The position numbers and the translations under genes are program-made. A stretch of DNA of 5,755 nt from CAZKTS01 sp964555735 (GTDB lineage: Bacteria > Actinomycetota > Acidimicrobiia > IMCC26256 > PALSA-555): positions 1 through 5,755 of the forward strand of contig CAZKTS010000082.1 in the NCBI GenBank assembly GCA_964555735.1, written 5' to 3'. Positions 1 through 5,041 of the stretch are shown piece by piece (the first letter of the stretch is position 1; each line of letters opens with the position of its first letter). The notes beneath the pieces are model-generated. The model saw nothing but the letters and a program-made list of their open reading frames with translations. It was not told the origin of the DNA and ran no database searches.

Positions 1-1140
1 AACCTCCAGCAGGCGTTCCCGAACCTGCCGTGGGAGCGCTCGATGAACTTCCGCGGCGACAACCCGCTCTCGATGGGCCAGATGCCGGGGCTGCTCGACT
101 CGCTCGGCGACATGGACGACCTCGAGCACCTGCTGCGCCAGGCCACCCAGCCCGGCGAGCTCGCCGAGGTGGACGTCGAGCGCGCCCGCGAGCTGCTCGG
201 CGACGACGCGGCCCGGAGCCTCGAGCGCCTGGCCGAGCTGGCCCGCATGCTCGAGGAGGCCGGCCTCATCGAGCAACGCGAGGGCCGCCTCGAGCTGACG
301 CCCCGGGGGATCCGGGCGATCGGCCAGAAGGCGCTCGGCGACCTGTTCCGGAAGCTCATGAAGGACCGTTCGGGCAAGCACGAGCAGGACCAGACCGGCG
401 TCGGCCACGACCCTGCCTACGAGCACAAGCCCTACGAGTGGGGAGACCCGTTCCGCCTCAACGTCGAGCAGACGGTGAAGAACGCGATCTGGCGCCAGGG
501 CAGCGGCACGCCGGTGCGCCTGACGCCCGACGACTTCGAGGTGGAGCGCACCGAGCAGGTGACGCGCAGCGCGACCGTCCTGCTGCTCGACGTCTCGCTC
601 TCGATGCCGATGCGCGACAACTTCTTGTCGGCGAAGAAGGTGGCGATGGCGCTGCACGCGCTCATCACCAGCCAGTACCCGCGCGACTACTTCGGCCTCG
701 TGAGCTTCGGGCGCGTCGCGCGCGAGGTGCCGCCGGAGAAGCTGCCCGAGATGAGCTGGGACTTCGAGTGGGGCACCAACATGCAGCACGCGCTCCTGAT
801 CGCGCGTCGCATGCTGTCGCGCCAGAGCGGCACGAAGCAGGTGATCATGGTCACCGACGGCGAGCCGACCGCCCACATCGAGGGCGGCGAGGCCTACTTC
901 CAGTACCCGCCGTCGTCGATGACGATCGAGGAGACGCTGAAGGAGGTGATGCGGTGCACGCGCGACGGCATCCGCATCAACACCTTCATGCTCGACGAGA
1001 GCTACTACCTGCGGAACTTCGTCGAGCGCATGATGCAGCTCAACCGCGGCCGGGCGTTCTTCACCACACCCGACACCCTCGGCGACTACGTGCTCGTCGA
1101 CTTCCTCGAGCAGCGCCGCCAGCAACGCCGCGCCAGCTAG
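1..1140 (+). CDS. VWA-domain protein with internal winged-helix-like segment (5'-truncated by window)
   Basis: The frame is open from base 1 (NLQQAFPNLPWERS precedes the first Met at base 43) to TAG at 1138-1140, so the real start is outside the window and the Met at 43 is unlikely to be the start. Counting from that Met, residues about 45-105 look like a winged helix, ending in a LELTPRGIRAIG wing. Residues about 175-350 form a von Willebrand A fold with a complete MIDAS metal site: DVSLS (D183, S185, S187), T245 in WGTNMQ, and D272 in VTDGEPT. From memory, the arrangement resembles mycobacterial Rv0959-type proteins, encoded beside a Mg-chelatase/MoxR-like AAA+ ATPase. Such VWA proteins are thought to work with the ATPase in metal insertion or complex remodelling, probably in the cytosol since no membrane segment is visible here. 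The partner would lie left of the window. The fold is clear; the function is inferred. Confidence 0.9.
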   Translation, partial: NLQQAFPNLPWERSMNFRGDNPLSMGQMPGLLDSLGDMDDLEHLLRQATQPGELAEVDVERARELLGDDAARSLERLAELARMLEEAGLIEQREGRLELTPRGIRAIGQKALGDLFRKLMKDRSGKHEQDQTGVGHDPAYEHKPYEWGDPFRLNVEQTVKNAIWRQGSGTPVRLTPDDFEVERTEQVTRSATVLLLDVSLSMPMRDNFLSAKKVAMALHALITSQYPRDYFGLVSFGRVAREVPPEKLPEMSWDFEWGTNMQHALLIARRMLSRQSGTKQVIMVTDGEPTAHIEGGEAYFQYPPSSMTIEETLKEVMRCTRDGIRINTFMLDESYYLRNFVERMMQLNRGRAFFTTPDTLGDYVLVDFLEQRRQQRRAS

Positions 1141-1145
1141 GTCCC

Positions 1146-1163
1146 GCGCGCCTCACGGCGCGC
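1146..1163. terminator. GC-rich hairpin between convergent genes
   Basis: A perfect 7-bp inverted repeat, GCGCGCC / GGCGCGC, with a TCAC loop sits 5 bases after the VWA stop codon and 8 bases beyond the stop of the convergent microprotein gene (1172). Being symmetric and between converging genes, it could end transcription from both sides. There is no U-tract on either strand, as is common for actinobacterial terminators, so the terminator role is inferred from position and stem strength. Confidence 0.5.
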
Positions 1164-1171
1164 ATGCACAC

Positions 1172-1294
1172 TTACGGCGTTCCGGCGAACGTGAAGAGCA
1201 GGTAGACGCACAGCACCACGAACGCCGACATCACGAGTACGAGGGCGAACACCGGCGGCGCGGTGCAGAGCAGCAACCACATGAACCATCGCAC
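1172..1294 (-). CDS. Putative 40-residue hydrophobic membrane microprotein
   Basis: A GTG at 1292-1294 opens a 40-codon frame ending in TAA (1172-1174). The product begins MRWFMWLLLC and is almost entirely apolar from residue 6 to 37, enough for one long or two short membrane helices split near the Pro-Pro pair at 13-14, with a short GTP tail. The GTG lies 13 bases after the stop of the DUF4190-like gene, and a GGGG Shine-Dalgarno-like run (1300-1303) sits five bases upstream of it, so translation in the same operon is plausible. Another in-frame start is the ATG at residue 5, which has no ribosome-binding site. The other frames over this stretch give Arg/Pro-rich shadow peptides. No family is recognised. 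It might instead be a chance hydrophobic frame. Confidence 0.5.
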   Translation of the reverse strand: MRWFMWLLLCTAPPVFALVLVMSAFVVLCVYLLFTFAGTP

Positions 1295-1307
1295 GGTGAC
1301 CCCGACG

Positions 1308-1646
1308 TCACGCGTTGCGGCACTCGACACGCTGGGACTCGAGTGTGTAGGTGCAGACGAGGTCGGGTTCGCCGTCGAACACCCCGGTGAGGTGGAGGAC
1401 GCCGATCGTGATCGAGGCGAGGAGCGCGACCGCACCGAGCCACAGGCCCGCGGTCGCGAGCCCGCTGCGCACGCGATTCGGGCCCCATCGGGTGACGCCG
1501 CCGAAGGCGAGGGCGAGGATCGCGAGAACGATGCCCGCCGGCCAGATGATGGCCAGGACGAGGGCGACGATGCCGCAGACGAGCGACGCGATCGCAAGCG
1601 TCGGCCGCGCGGGAACGGCGGGCGGGGGTAGCGCAGGTGCAGTCAC
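1308..1646 (-). CDS. DUF4190-like small membrane protein
   Basis: This 112-residue protein starts at GTG (1644-1646), with an AAGGAGA Shine-Dalgarno at 1651-1657 four bases upstream, which fixes the start. A short Pro/Ala-rich cytosolic N-terminus (PALPPPAVPARP) is followed by a hydrophobic block at about 17-50 (LAIASLVCGIVALVLAI...), a basic loop (RWGPNRVRSG, about 53-62), and a further helix at about 63-87 (LATAGLWLGAVALL). This is the Pro-rich tail plus 'LAIASLV...GLATAGLWLG' layout of DUF4190 proteins, common in actinobacteria and of unknown function. The roughly 25-residue C-terminal tail, probably outside the cell, holds two cysteines 11 residues apart (C98 and C109) that could form a disulfide. 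The gene lies 63 bases downstream of the macro-domain gene on the same strand and just ahead of the hydrophobic microprotein. The family call is by pattern only. Confidence 0.82.
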   Translation of the reverse strand: MTAPALPPPAVPARPTLAIASLVCGIVALVLAIIWPAGIVLAILALAFGGVTRWGPNRVRSGLATAGLWLGAVALLASITIGVLHLTGVFDGEPDLVCTYTLESQRVECRNA

Positions 1647-1709
1647 GGGATCTCCTTGAGTCGAAGGACCGCAGCGGACCCGACCCGTCTGCGCCCGTGA
1701 CGCGGCGGG

Positions 1710-2210
1710 CTACCCGAGCTCGGCCTCGTAGGCGGCGAGGGTGGTGGCGTCGAAGCAGACGAACTGCACCTCGTCGATCGCCGCGGGTGCGGAGCGACGG
1801 CAGGTGGCGACGGCGACGGCCGTCGCCGGCTCGAGCGGGTAGCTGAAGACGCCGGTGCTGAGGGCGGGGAAGGCGATCGACGTGGCGCCGGCGCCGGCCG
1901 CGGCCTCGAGGGCATGGCGGTAGGCCGAGGCCAGCAGCTCGGGCTCGCCCCGCTCGCCGCCGCGCCACACCGGGCCGACCGCGTGGACGATCCACCGGGC
2001 GGGCAGGGCGAAGCCGGGCGTGACCCGGGCTTCCCCGGTCGGGCACGGCGCGACCGCGTCACACGCTTCGGCCAGGCCGGGCCCGGCGGCGGCGAAGATG
2101 GCGCCGCAGACGCCACTCCCGCGGGCGAGGGCCTCGTTGGCGGCGTTCACGATGGCGTCGGTCGTGGCCGCGGTGATGTCGCCCTGGACCGCGACGAGGC
2201 GAGGAGGCAT
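1710..2210 (-). CDS. Macro-domain protein (ADP-ribose-binding, YmdB/O-acetyl-ADP-ribose deacetylase type)
   Basis: From ATG at 2208-2210 the product is 166 residues, the usual size of a stand-alone bacterial macro domain. The fold markers appear in order: VQGDIT (8-13), IVNAANEAL (20-28), the loop RGSGVCGAIF (30-39), AAAGPGL, TGEARVTPGFALPARWIVHAVGP, and the ribose/phosphate loop FPALSTGVFSYPLE. Relatives bind ADP-ribose and remove acetyl or ADP-ribosyl groups. In YmdB-like enzymes the loop reads GGGGVDGAIH with a catalytic Asp; here that position is Cys (C35) and the His is Phe, so chemistry may differ. The frame is open to an earlier ATG at 2307-2309, but the extra 33 residues precede the domain and fall in less GC-rich intergenic sequence, so the inner ATG is preferred despite only a weak upstream GAG. 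It probably leads the minus-strand group with the DUF4190-like gene. Confidence 0.9.
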   Translation of the reverse strand: MPPRLVAVQGDITAATTDAIVNAANEALARGSGVCGAIFAAAGPGLAEACDAVAPCPTGEARVTPGFALPARWIVHAVGPVWRGGERGEPELLASAYRHALEAAAGAGATSIAFPALSTGVFSYPLEPATAVAVATCRRSAPAAIDEVQFVCFDATTLAAYEAELG

Positions 2211-2342
2211 GCGCTCAGCGTGTCCGAACCGGGCCCAGAGTGCCGGAATCACGGGAAAATCCCGCGCCGAAATGCGCTGAAAACGGACAAATCTCCGCGC
2301 GACCGGCAACTTCCACTTGCCAATGCCTGGAAGGGCAGGTCA
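2211..2342. promoter_or_regulatory. Divergent macro/whiB intergenic region, macro-proximal part
   Basis: This stretch is less GC-rich than its surroundings and should hold the promoter of the macro-domain gene (minus) and perhaps that of whiB (plus). Two things are visible. CGGGA-AAA-TCCCG (2252-2264) is a perfect 5-bp inverted repeat with a 3-bp spacer, a possible small operator. TTGCCA (2317-2322), 18 bases before CAGAGT (2341-2346), is a weak candidate -35/-10 pair for whiB. No convincing -10 box for the macro gene is seen. Confidence 0.3.
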
Positions 2343-2376
2343 GAGTGACACCAATGTAATTCCATCGGCGTCACTC
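2343..2376. promoter_or_regulatory. 34-bp imperfect palindrome upstream of whiB
   Basis: The two 17-base halves meet between 2359 and 2360 and match at 14 of 17 positions. The outer arms GAGTGAC (2343-2349) and GTCACTC (2370-2376) are perfect. CC/GG and ATG/CAT follow inside, and the mismatches are single and symmetric (2350/2369, 2353/2366, 2357/2362). The centre is AT-rich for this genome. A dimeric regulator binding site fits well; a hairpin in the leader RNA is the alternative. The right arm is shared with the next dyad, so as RNA the two structures cannot coexist. No regulator is recognised. Confidence 0.6.
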
Positions 2377-2407
2377 GCCGTGGACCATCAGGACCAGGGC
2401 GAGTGAT
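2370..2407 (+). promoter_or_regulatory. Long stem-loop in the whiB leader, next to the ribosome-binding site
   Basis: TCACTCGCC (2371-2379) pairs perfectly with GGCGAGTGA (2398-2406). Inside, TGG pairs with CCA and CC with GG across two single mismatches, closing on an ATCA loop (2387-2390). That makes 14 pairs of 16, plus a possible G-U at 2370/2407. The base of the stem lies six bases before the whiB Shine-Dalgarno sequence (GAGGGGA, 2414-2420). No U-tract follows, so it is not a standard terminator. If transcribed it would affect access to the ribosome-binding site or mRNA stability; as DNA it could be a second operator. Confidence 0.6.
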
Positions 2408-2425
2408 CTGGTTGAGGGGAAGCCG

Positions 2426-2740
2426 ATGCAAGCCAGCGTGACCGAGTTCATCACCATGATCCAGGCAGTGCCGGAGGCCGAGCAGCTCGACCCGGCCCAG
2501 CGGTGGCAGGAGCGGGCCAACTGCCTCGGGGTCGACCCCGACCTCTTCTTCCCGGAGCGGGGGGCGTCGACCCGGGAGGCCAAGGCGGTCTGCAAGGGCT
2601 GCGAGGTGCGGGGCGAGTGCCTCGAGTACGCCCTCGCGCACGGCGAGAAGTTCGGGATCTGGGGCGGCCTGTCCGAGCGGGAACGCCGCCGGGTGCGCCG
2701 CCAGCGGGCCCTCGAGCGTCGTCGCCTCGCCGCCGGCTGA
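2426..2740 (+). CDS. whiB: WhiB-family iron-sulfur transcriptional regulator (WhiB2/WhmD-like)
   Basis: This 104-residue protein carries the four WhiB cysteines: C33 (RANCLG), then C56-x2-C59-x5-C65 in VCKGCEVRGEC. These ligate a [4Fe-4S] cluster. The family turn GIWGG follows at 77-81, and then a basic DNA-contacting tail (RERRRVRRQRALERRR). WhiB proteins bind region 4 of the primary sigma factor and adjust transcription of division, redox or developmental genes. The REAKAVCKGC...LEYALAHGEKFGIWGG string and short N-terminus look most like the WhiB2/WhmD group linked to septation, but the paralogue is judged by eye. The ATG at 2426 is supported by GAGGGGA five bases upstream; the Met at residue 11 has no such site. 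The gene stands alone, with a dyad-rich leader upstream and a palindrome cluster downstream, suggesting a monocistronic, tightly controlled unit. Confidence 0.95.
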   Translation: MQASVTEFITMIQAVPEAEQLDPAQRWQERANCLGVDPDLFFPERGASTREAKAVCKGCEVRGECLEYALAHGEKFGIWGGLSERERRRVRRQRALERRRLAAG

Positions 2741-2754
2741 ACCCAGCCTTCATC

Positions 2755-2802
2755 GGGCGCTCTGCGCCCCGACGCCCGGGCGTCGGCCGACGTTCACGTC
2801 GG
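2755..2802. terminator. Palindrome cluster after whiB, probable terminator
   Basis: Three perfect dyads stand almost end to end, 14 bases after the whiB stop. They are GGGCGC-TCT-GCGCCC (2755-2769), the 14-bp palindrome GACGCCCGGGCGTC (2771-2784), and CCGACGT-TC-ACGTCGG (2787-2802). A fourth palindrome, CGTCGGCCGACG (2781-2792), bridges the last two, so alternative pairings exist. The first stem alone would suit a factor-independent terminator without a U-tract. The whole cluster may stop transcription from both directions. Confidence 0.5.
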
Positions 2803-2819
2803 TGGTTCACCCTGGCCCC

Positions 2820-2945
2820 ATGAGCCTCGTGCTGCTCGTGGGAGCCCCGATCCTGCTGACCGCCGCCTGGCTGGCCGACCGGGCCGTCGCCCCGCACCGG
2901 GCCCGGCTCCGAGCGATGGACCCGACGCCCAGGTGCCCGGTCTAG
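2820..2945 (+). CDS. Possible 41-residue single-helix membrane protein
   Basis: An ATG at 2820 opens 41 codons to TAG (2943-2945). The N-terminal half is hydrophobic (LVLLVGAPILLTAAWLA, residues 3-19), enough for one membrane helix. It is followed by a charged stretch with DR and HRARLR motifs, so the basic side would face the cytosol. No Shine-Dalgarno sequence is visible upstream, and the gene follows the palindrome cluster, so it would need its own promoter or readthrough. Its last four bases overlap the end of the convergent formimidoyltransferase gene. No family is recognised. It may be a chance frame; the clean hydrophobic-then-basic layout is the only support. Confidence 0.35.
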   Translation: MSLVLLVGAPILLTAAWLADRAVAPHRARLRAMDPTPRCPV

Positions 2946-3853
2946 GTCAGCGTCTCGTCGTCGGGCTCGAGGTCGCCGGCGAAGGCGCCGGGGCCGGCCA
3001 CGGCGTCGCCCCGGGCGGCCAGACGACCCTCGATGGTGAGGTCGTCGCCGAGCCCGGCCCAGGCGCGGAACTCGGCGCTGCACCGCTCGAGCTCGGCCGC
3101 CGGGAGCAGGCCGACCACCTCGACCTTGGTCACGTCGAAGCCGTCCCGATCGGCATCGCGTCGCACCGCCGCCACCGCGTCCTCGAGCCCGGTCACCGGC
3201 AGATCGATGAGGTTCATCGACACCTGTACGACGTCCTCCGACTCGAGCAGCAGCCCGAGCGCGCGCACGCCCGGCAGGCCGCCGTCGGTCTCGCGGACCG
3301 AGCGCGCGACCTCGCGCGCGACGAGCAGGTCGTTGGTGTCGAGCCAGCAGTTGACCGCGATCAGCGGGGGGCGCGCGCCGACGGCCGTCGCACCGAGTCG
3401 GGGGTGGGGCTCGGCGGGGCCGAGGTCGGGGCGGCGGGTCGAGAACGCGGACCGGCGCAGCTCGGGGAGCGAGCGGCGCAGCGGGTCGGCGTCGTCGTAG
3501 AGGAAGACCGGCACCTCGAGGTCGACGGCGATCCACTCGGCGAACGCGAGCGCGGCGTCGGCCGCGACCTCGTGGTCCTCGTCGAGCGCGCAGAACGGCA
3601 CGACGTCGATGACGCCGAGGCGCGGGTGCACGCCGTCGTGGACCGAGAGGTCGACGTGCTCTGCCGCAGCGCGGGCGAGCGCGCTGGCGGCCGTCTCGGC
3701 GTCGCGCATCCCGGGCCCGGCCAGGGTGAAGACCGAGCGGTGGTGGTCCAGGTCGTCGTGCACGTCGAGGAGCGAGGGGCCGCACGCGGCGGCGAGCGCG
3801 TCGAGGACGTCCGGGCGCCGTCCCTCCGACACGTTCGGCACGCACTCCAACAT
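2942..3853 (-). CDS. ftcD: Glutamate formimidoyltransferase (FTCD N-terminal type)
   Basis: This 303-residue protein corresponds to the transferase half of formimidoyltransferase-cyclodeaminase. It moves the formimino group of N-formimino-L-glutamate, from histidine breakdown, onto tetrahydrofolate in the cytosol (EC 2.1.2.5). Signature strings are ECVPNVSEGRR (3-13), LDVHDDLDHHRSVFTLAG (29-46), and VHDGVHPRLGVIDVVPF (71-87), where H76 matches the catalytic His of the GEHPRMG motif in known enzymes. Further on come EPHPRLGATAVGARPPLIAVN (148-168) and VVQVSMNLID (208-217). The cyclodeaminase half is absent, as in many bacterial single-domain versions. The ATG at 3851-3853 is supported by GGAGAG (3859-3864) five bases upstream. 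It is divergent from the luciferase-like gene and overlaps the 2820-2945 ORF by four bases. No other hut gene is visible, so it may serve folate one-carbon supply rather than a full local histidine pathway. An odd N-terminal MLE replaces the longer usual lead-in. Confidence 0.92.
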   Translation of the reverse strand: MLECVPNVSEGRRPDVLDALAAACGPSLLDVHDDLDHHRSVFTLAGPGMRDAETAASALARAAAEHVDLSVHDGVHPRLGVIDVVPFCALDEDHEVAADAALAFAEWIAVDLEVPVFLYDDADPLRRSLPELRRSAFSTRRPDLGPAEPHPRLGATAVGARPPLIAVNCWLDTNDLLVAREVARSVRETDGGLPGVRALGLLLESEDVVQVSMNLIDLPVTGLEDAVAAVRRDADRDGFDVTKVEVVGLLPAAELERCSAEFRAWAGLGDDLTIEGRLAARGDAVAGPGAFAGDLEPDDETLT

Positions 3854-3977
3854 CCATCTCTCCGGTCGCGCTCGCTCGGCGGCAGGGTACCTGCCGCCGC
3901 CCTCCGGGCCGCTCGGCTGCTCCTGCGAGCTCCTCCGCTGGCGCTCCGGAGCCGCGCGGTTTGTAGGTTGGTGCGCG
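3854..3977. promoter_or_regulatory. Divergent promoter region with candidate leaderless -10 box
   Basis: The 124 bases between the divergent formimidoyltransferase and oxidoreductase genes must drive both. On the plus strand TAGGTT (3964-3969) fits the actinobacterial TAnnnT -10 box and ends eight bases before the ATG at 3978. Transcription would then begin at or next to the start codon, giving a leaderless mRNA, which agrees with the lack of a Shine-Dalgarno sequence there. GCTCCGGAGC (3943-3952) is a perfect 10-bp palindrome just upstream of that box and could be an operator. No clear -35 is visible. Confidence 0.4.
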
Positions 3978-4982
3978 ATGAGGATCGGGTTGGCGCTGCC
4001 GCAGTACGACTACTCGGTCCCGGGGGAGTCGCCGCTCACGTTCCCGACCGTCGCCGAGCACGCCCGGGTCGCCGAGGCTGCGGGCTACGCCTCGCTCTGG
4101 GTCTCGGACCACCTCTTCCTCGACGTCGCCAAGTACGGCGGCAGCGACGAGCGCCACGGCGCGCTCGAGCCCATCGCCACCCTTGCCGCGCTCGCCGGCG
4201 TCACCAGCACCGCCCGGCTCGGCACGCTCGTGCTCTGCGAGGCGCTGCGCCCGCCGACCGTCGCCGCGAAGGCCCTCGCCACCCTCGACCGCATCACCGG
4301 CGGACGCCTCGACGTCGGGCTCGGCGCGGGCTGGTACGAGCCGGAGTACGCGGCGATCGGGATGGAGATGCCGTCGCCCGGCGTGCGCGTCGGGCGGCTG
4401 CGCGAGGCCACCCGGATCATCACCGGCGTCCTCGAGGCCAGCGGCGCCGGCGAGGAGTACGCGTTCGCGGGGGACTACTTCCGCGTCGACGGCGCGCTCG
4501 TCGATCCCCCCGCGCTCCAGACGCCACGCCCGCCGGTGATCATCGGCGGCAAGGGTGATCGCGTGATCGCCAGCGCGGTGGAGCTCGCCGACGGCTGGAA
4601 CACCTGCTGGGTCTGGACCTTCGAGGCCTACCGCGAGCGCCTCGAGGTCGTGCACCGCGCCTGCGACAAGGTGGGCCGTGACCCGTCCACGTTCTGGCTC
4701 AGCATCGGGCTGTACGCGCTCGTCGGCGAGTCCGAGGCCGACCTCGCTGCCCGCTTCGAGCGCCTCAAGGCCGGCACCCCGGCGGGCATCCTCGACGGCG
4801 TGACCCTCGACGAGTGGCGCCAGGGGCGCCTGGTCGGGACGGTCGAGCAGGTGCGAGAGCAGGCGGCGGCCTGGGCCGAACTGGGCGTCGAGACCCTGAT
4901 CGTCGGGCCCGGGGCGGTGCCGTTCCACGTGGTGTCCCTGGACGACGTGTCGGCCCTCGCCGAAGCCCTCGTTCTACACTGA
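3978..4982 (+). CDS. LLM-class (luciferase-like) F420/FMN-dependent oxidoreductase
   Basis: This 334-residue TIM-barrel enzyme begins MRIGLALPQY, the usual first strand of the family. It continues with HARVAEAAGYASLWVSDHLF (28-47), LARLGT-type strand TARLGTLVLC (78-87), LDRITGGRLDVGLGAGW (103-119), the phosphate-binding PPVIIGGKG (185-193), and ELADGWN (202-208). The C-terminal VGTVEQVREQAAAWAELGVETLIV (286-309) is typical of actinobacterial F420-dependent members, so cofactor F420 is more likely than FMN. The substrate cannot be read from sequence. Full length, no disruption. The frame is open well upstream, but that part (from about 3609) is a shadow of the opposite-strand transferase gene. 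The family-typical N-terminus and adjacent -10 box select the ATG at 3978. It is followed after 55 bases by tatA, which has its own possible promoter overlapping this gene's end. Confidence 0.92.
   Translation: MRIGLALPQYDYSVPGESPLTFPTVAEHARVAEAAGYASLWVSDHLFLDVAKYGGSDERHGALEPIATLAALAGVTSTARLGTLVLCEALRPPTVAAKALATLDRITGGRLDVGLGAGWYEPEYAAIGMEMPSPGVRVGRLREATRIITGVLEASGAGEEYAFAGDYFRVDGALVDPPALQTPRPPVIIGGKGDRVIASAVELADGWNTCWVWTFEAYRERLEVVHRACDKVGRDPSTFWLSIGLYALVGESEADLAARFERLKAGTPAGILDGVTLDEWRQGRLVGTVEQVREQAAAWAELGVETLIVGPGAVPFHVVSLDDVSALAEALVLH
4975..4980 (+). promoter_or_regulatory. Candidate -10 box for tatA
   Basis: TACACT matches the TAnnnT -10 consensus and overlaps the first base of the TGA of the preceding oxidoreductase gene. 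Transcription would begin near 4987, a few bases before the GAAAGGG ribosome-binding site (4994-5000) of the upstream short ORF. No matching -35 is seen, so this stays tentative. Confidence 0.35.
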
Positions 4983-5008
4983 GTCCCCACTCCGAAAGGG
5001 CTGGCTGC

Positions 5009-5041
5009 ATGCACCTCCTCACGGACTGCGAGTCGCGATGA
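5009..5041 (+). CDS. Ten-codon upstream ORF overlapping the tatA start
   Basis: ATG (5009-5011) encodes MHLLTDCESR and stops at TGA (5039-5041), which overlaps the tatA start codon in an ATGA arrangement. GAAAGGG (4994-5000) lies eight bases before it and matches the anti-Shine-Dalgarno sequence well. tatA itself has only a weak GAG before its start. Ribosomes finishing this peptide could restart on tatA, i.e. translational coupling. The peptide has no recognised function and may serve only as a leader. That it is translated is inferred from the start and ribosome-binding site. Confidence 0.5.
   Translation: MHLLTDCESR

Noticed and set aside
30..1205. Overlapping plus-strand frame across the VWA gene
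   Set aside because: Arg/Ala/Pro-rich translation without motifs; a shifted-frame shadow of the VWA coding sequence.
1231..2046. Minus-strand frame across the DUF4190-like and macro genes
   Set aside because: Arg-rich low-complexity shadow; the other frames contain the recognised proteins with ribosome-binding sites.
2211..2309. Longer start for the macro-domain protein (ATG at 2307-2309)
   Set aside because: The added residues lie before the domain in less GC-rich intergenic DNA. The 166-residue form already has the complete fold.
2346..2360. GTGACA and TGTAAT as a -35/-10 promoter pair for whiB
   Set aside because: They are only four bases apart, far too close for a sigma-70-type promoter. 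They are better explained as parts of the palindrome.
3609..3977. N-terminal extension of the luciferase-like oxidoreductase
   Set aside because: The family starts at MRIGLALPQY, and the extra 123 residues are antisense to the transferase gene and Ser/Arg-rich.
2933..4558. Long plus-strand open frame (541 codons) antisense to the transferase
   Set aside because: Low-complexity, charged shadow sequence. The opposite strand encodes a recognised enzyme with conserved motifs in this interval.
2451..4928. Very long minus-strand open frame (825 codons) spanning whiB, the transferase and the oxidoreductase
   Set aside because: It is an artefact of extreme GC: the translation is Arg/Pro/Gly-rich with no domain, and it is antisense to two clear genes and out of frame with a third.
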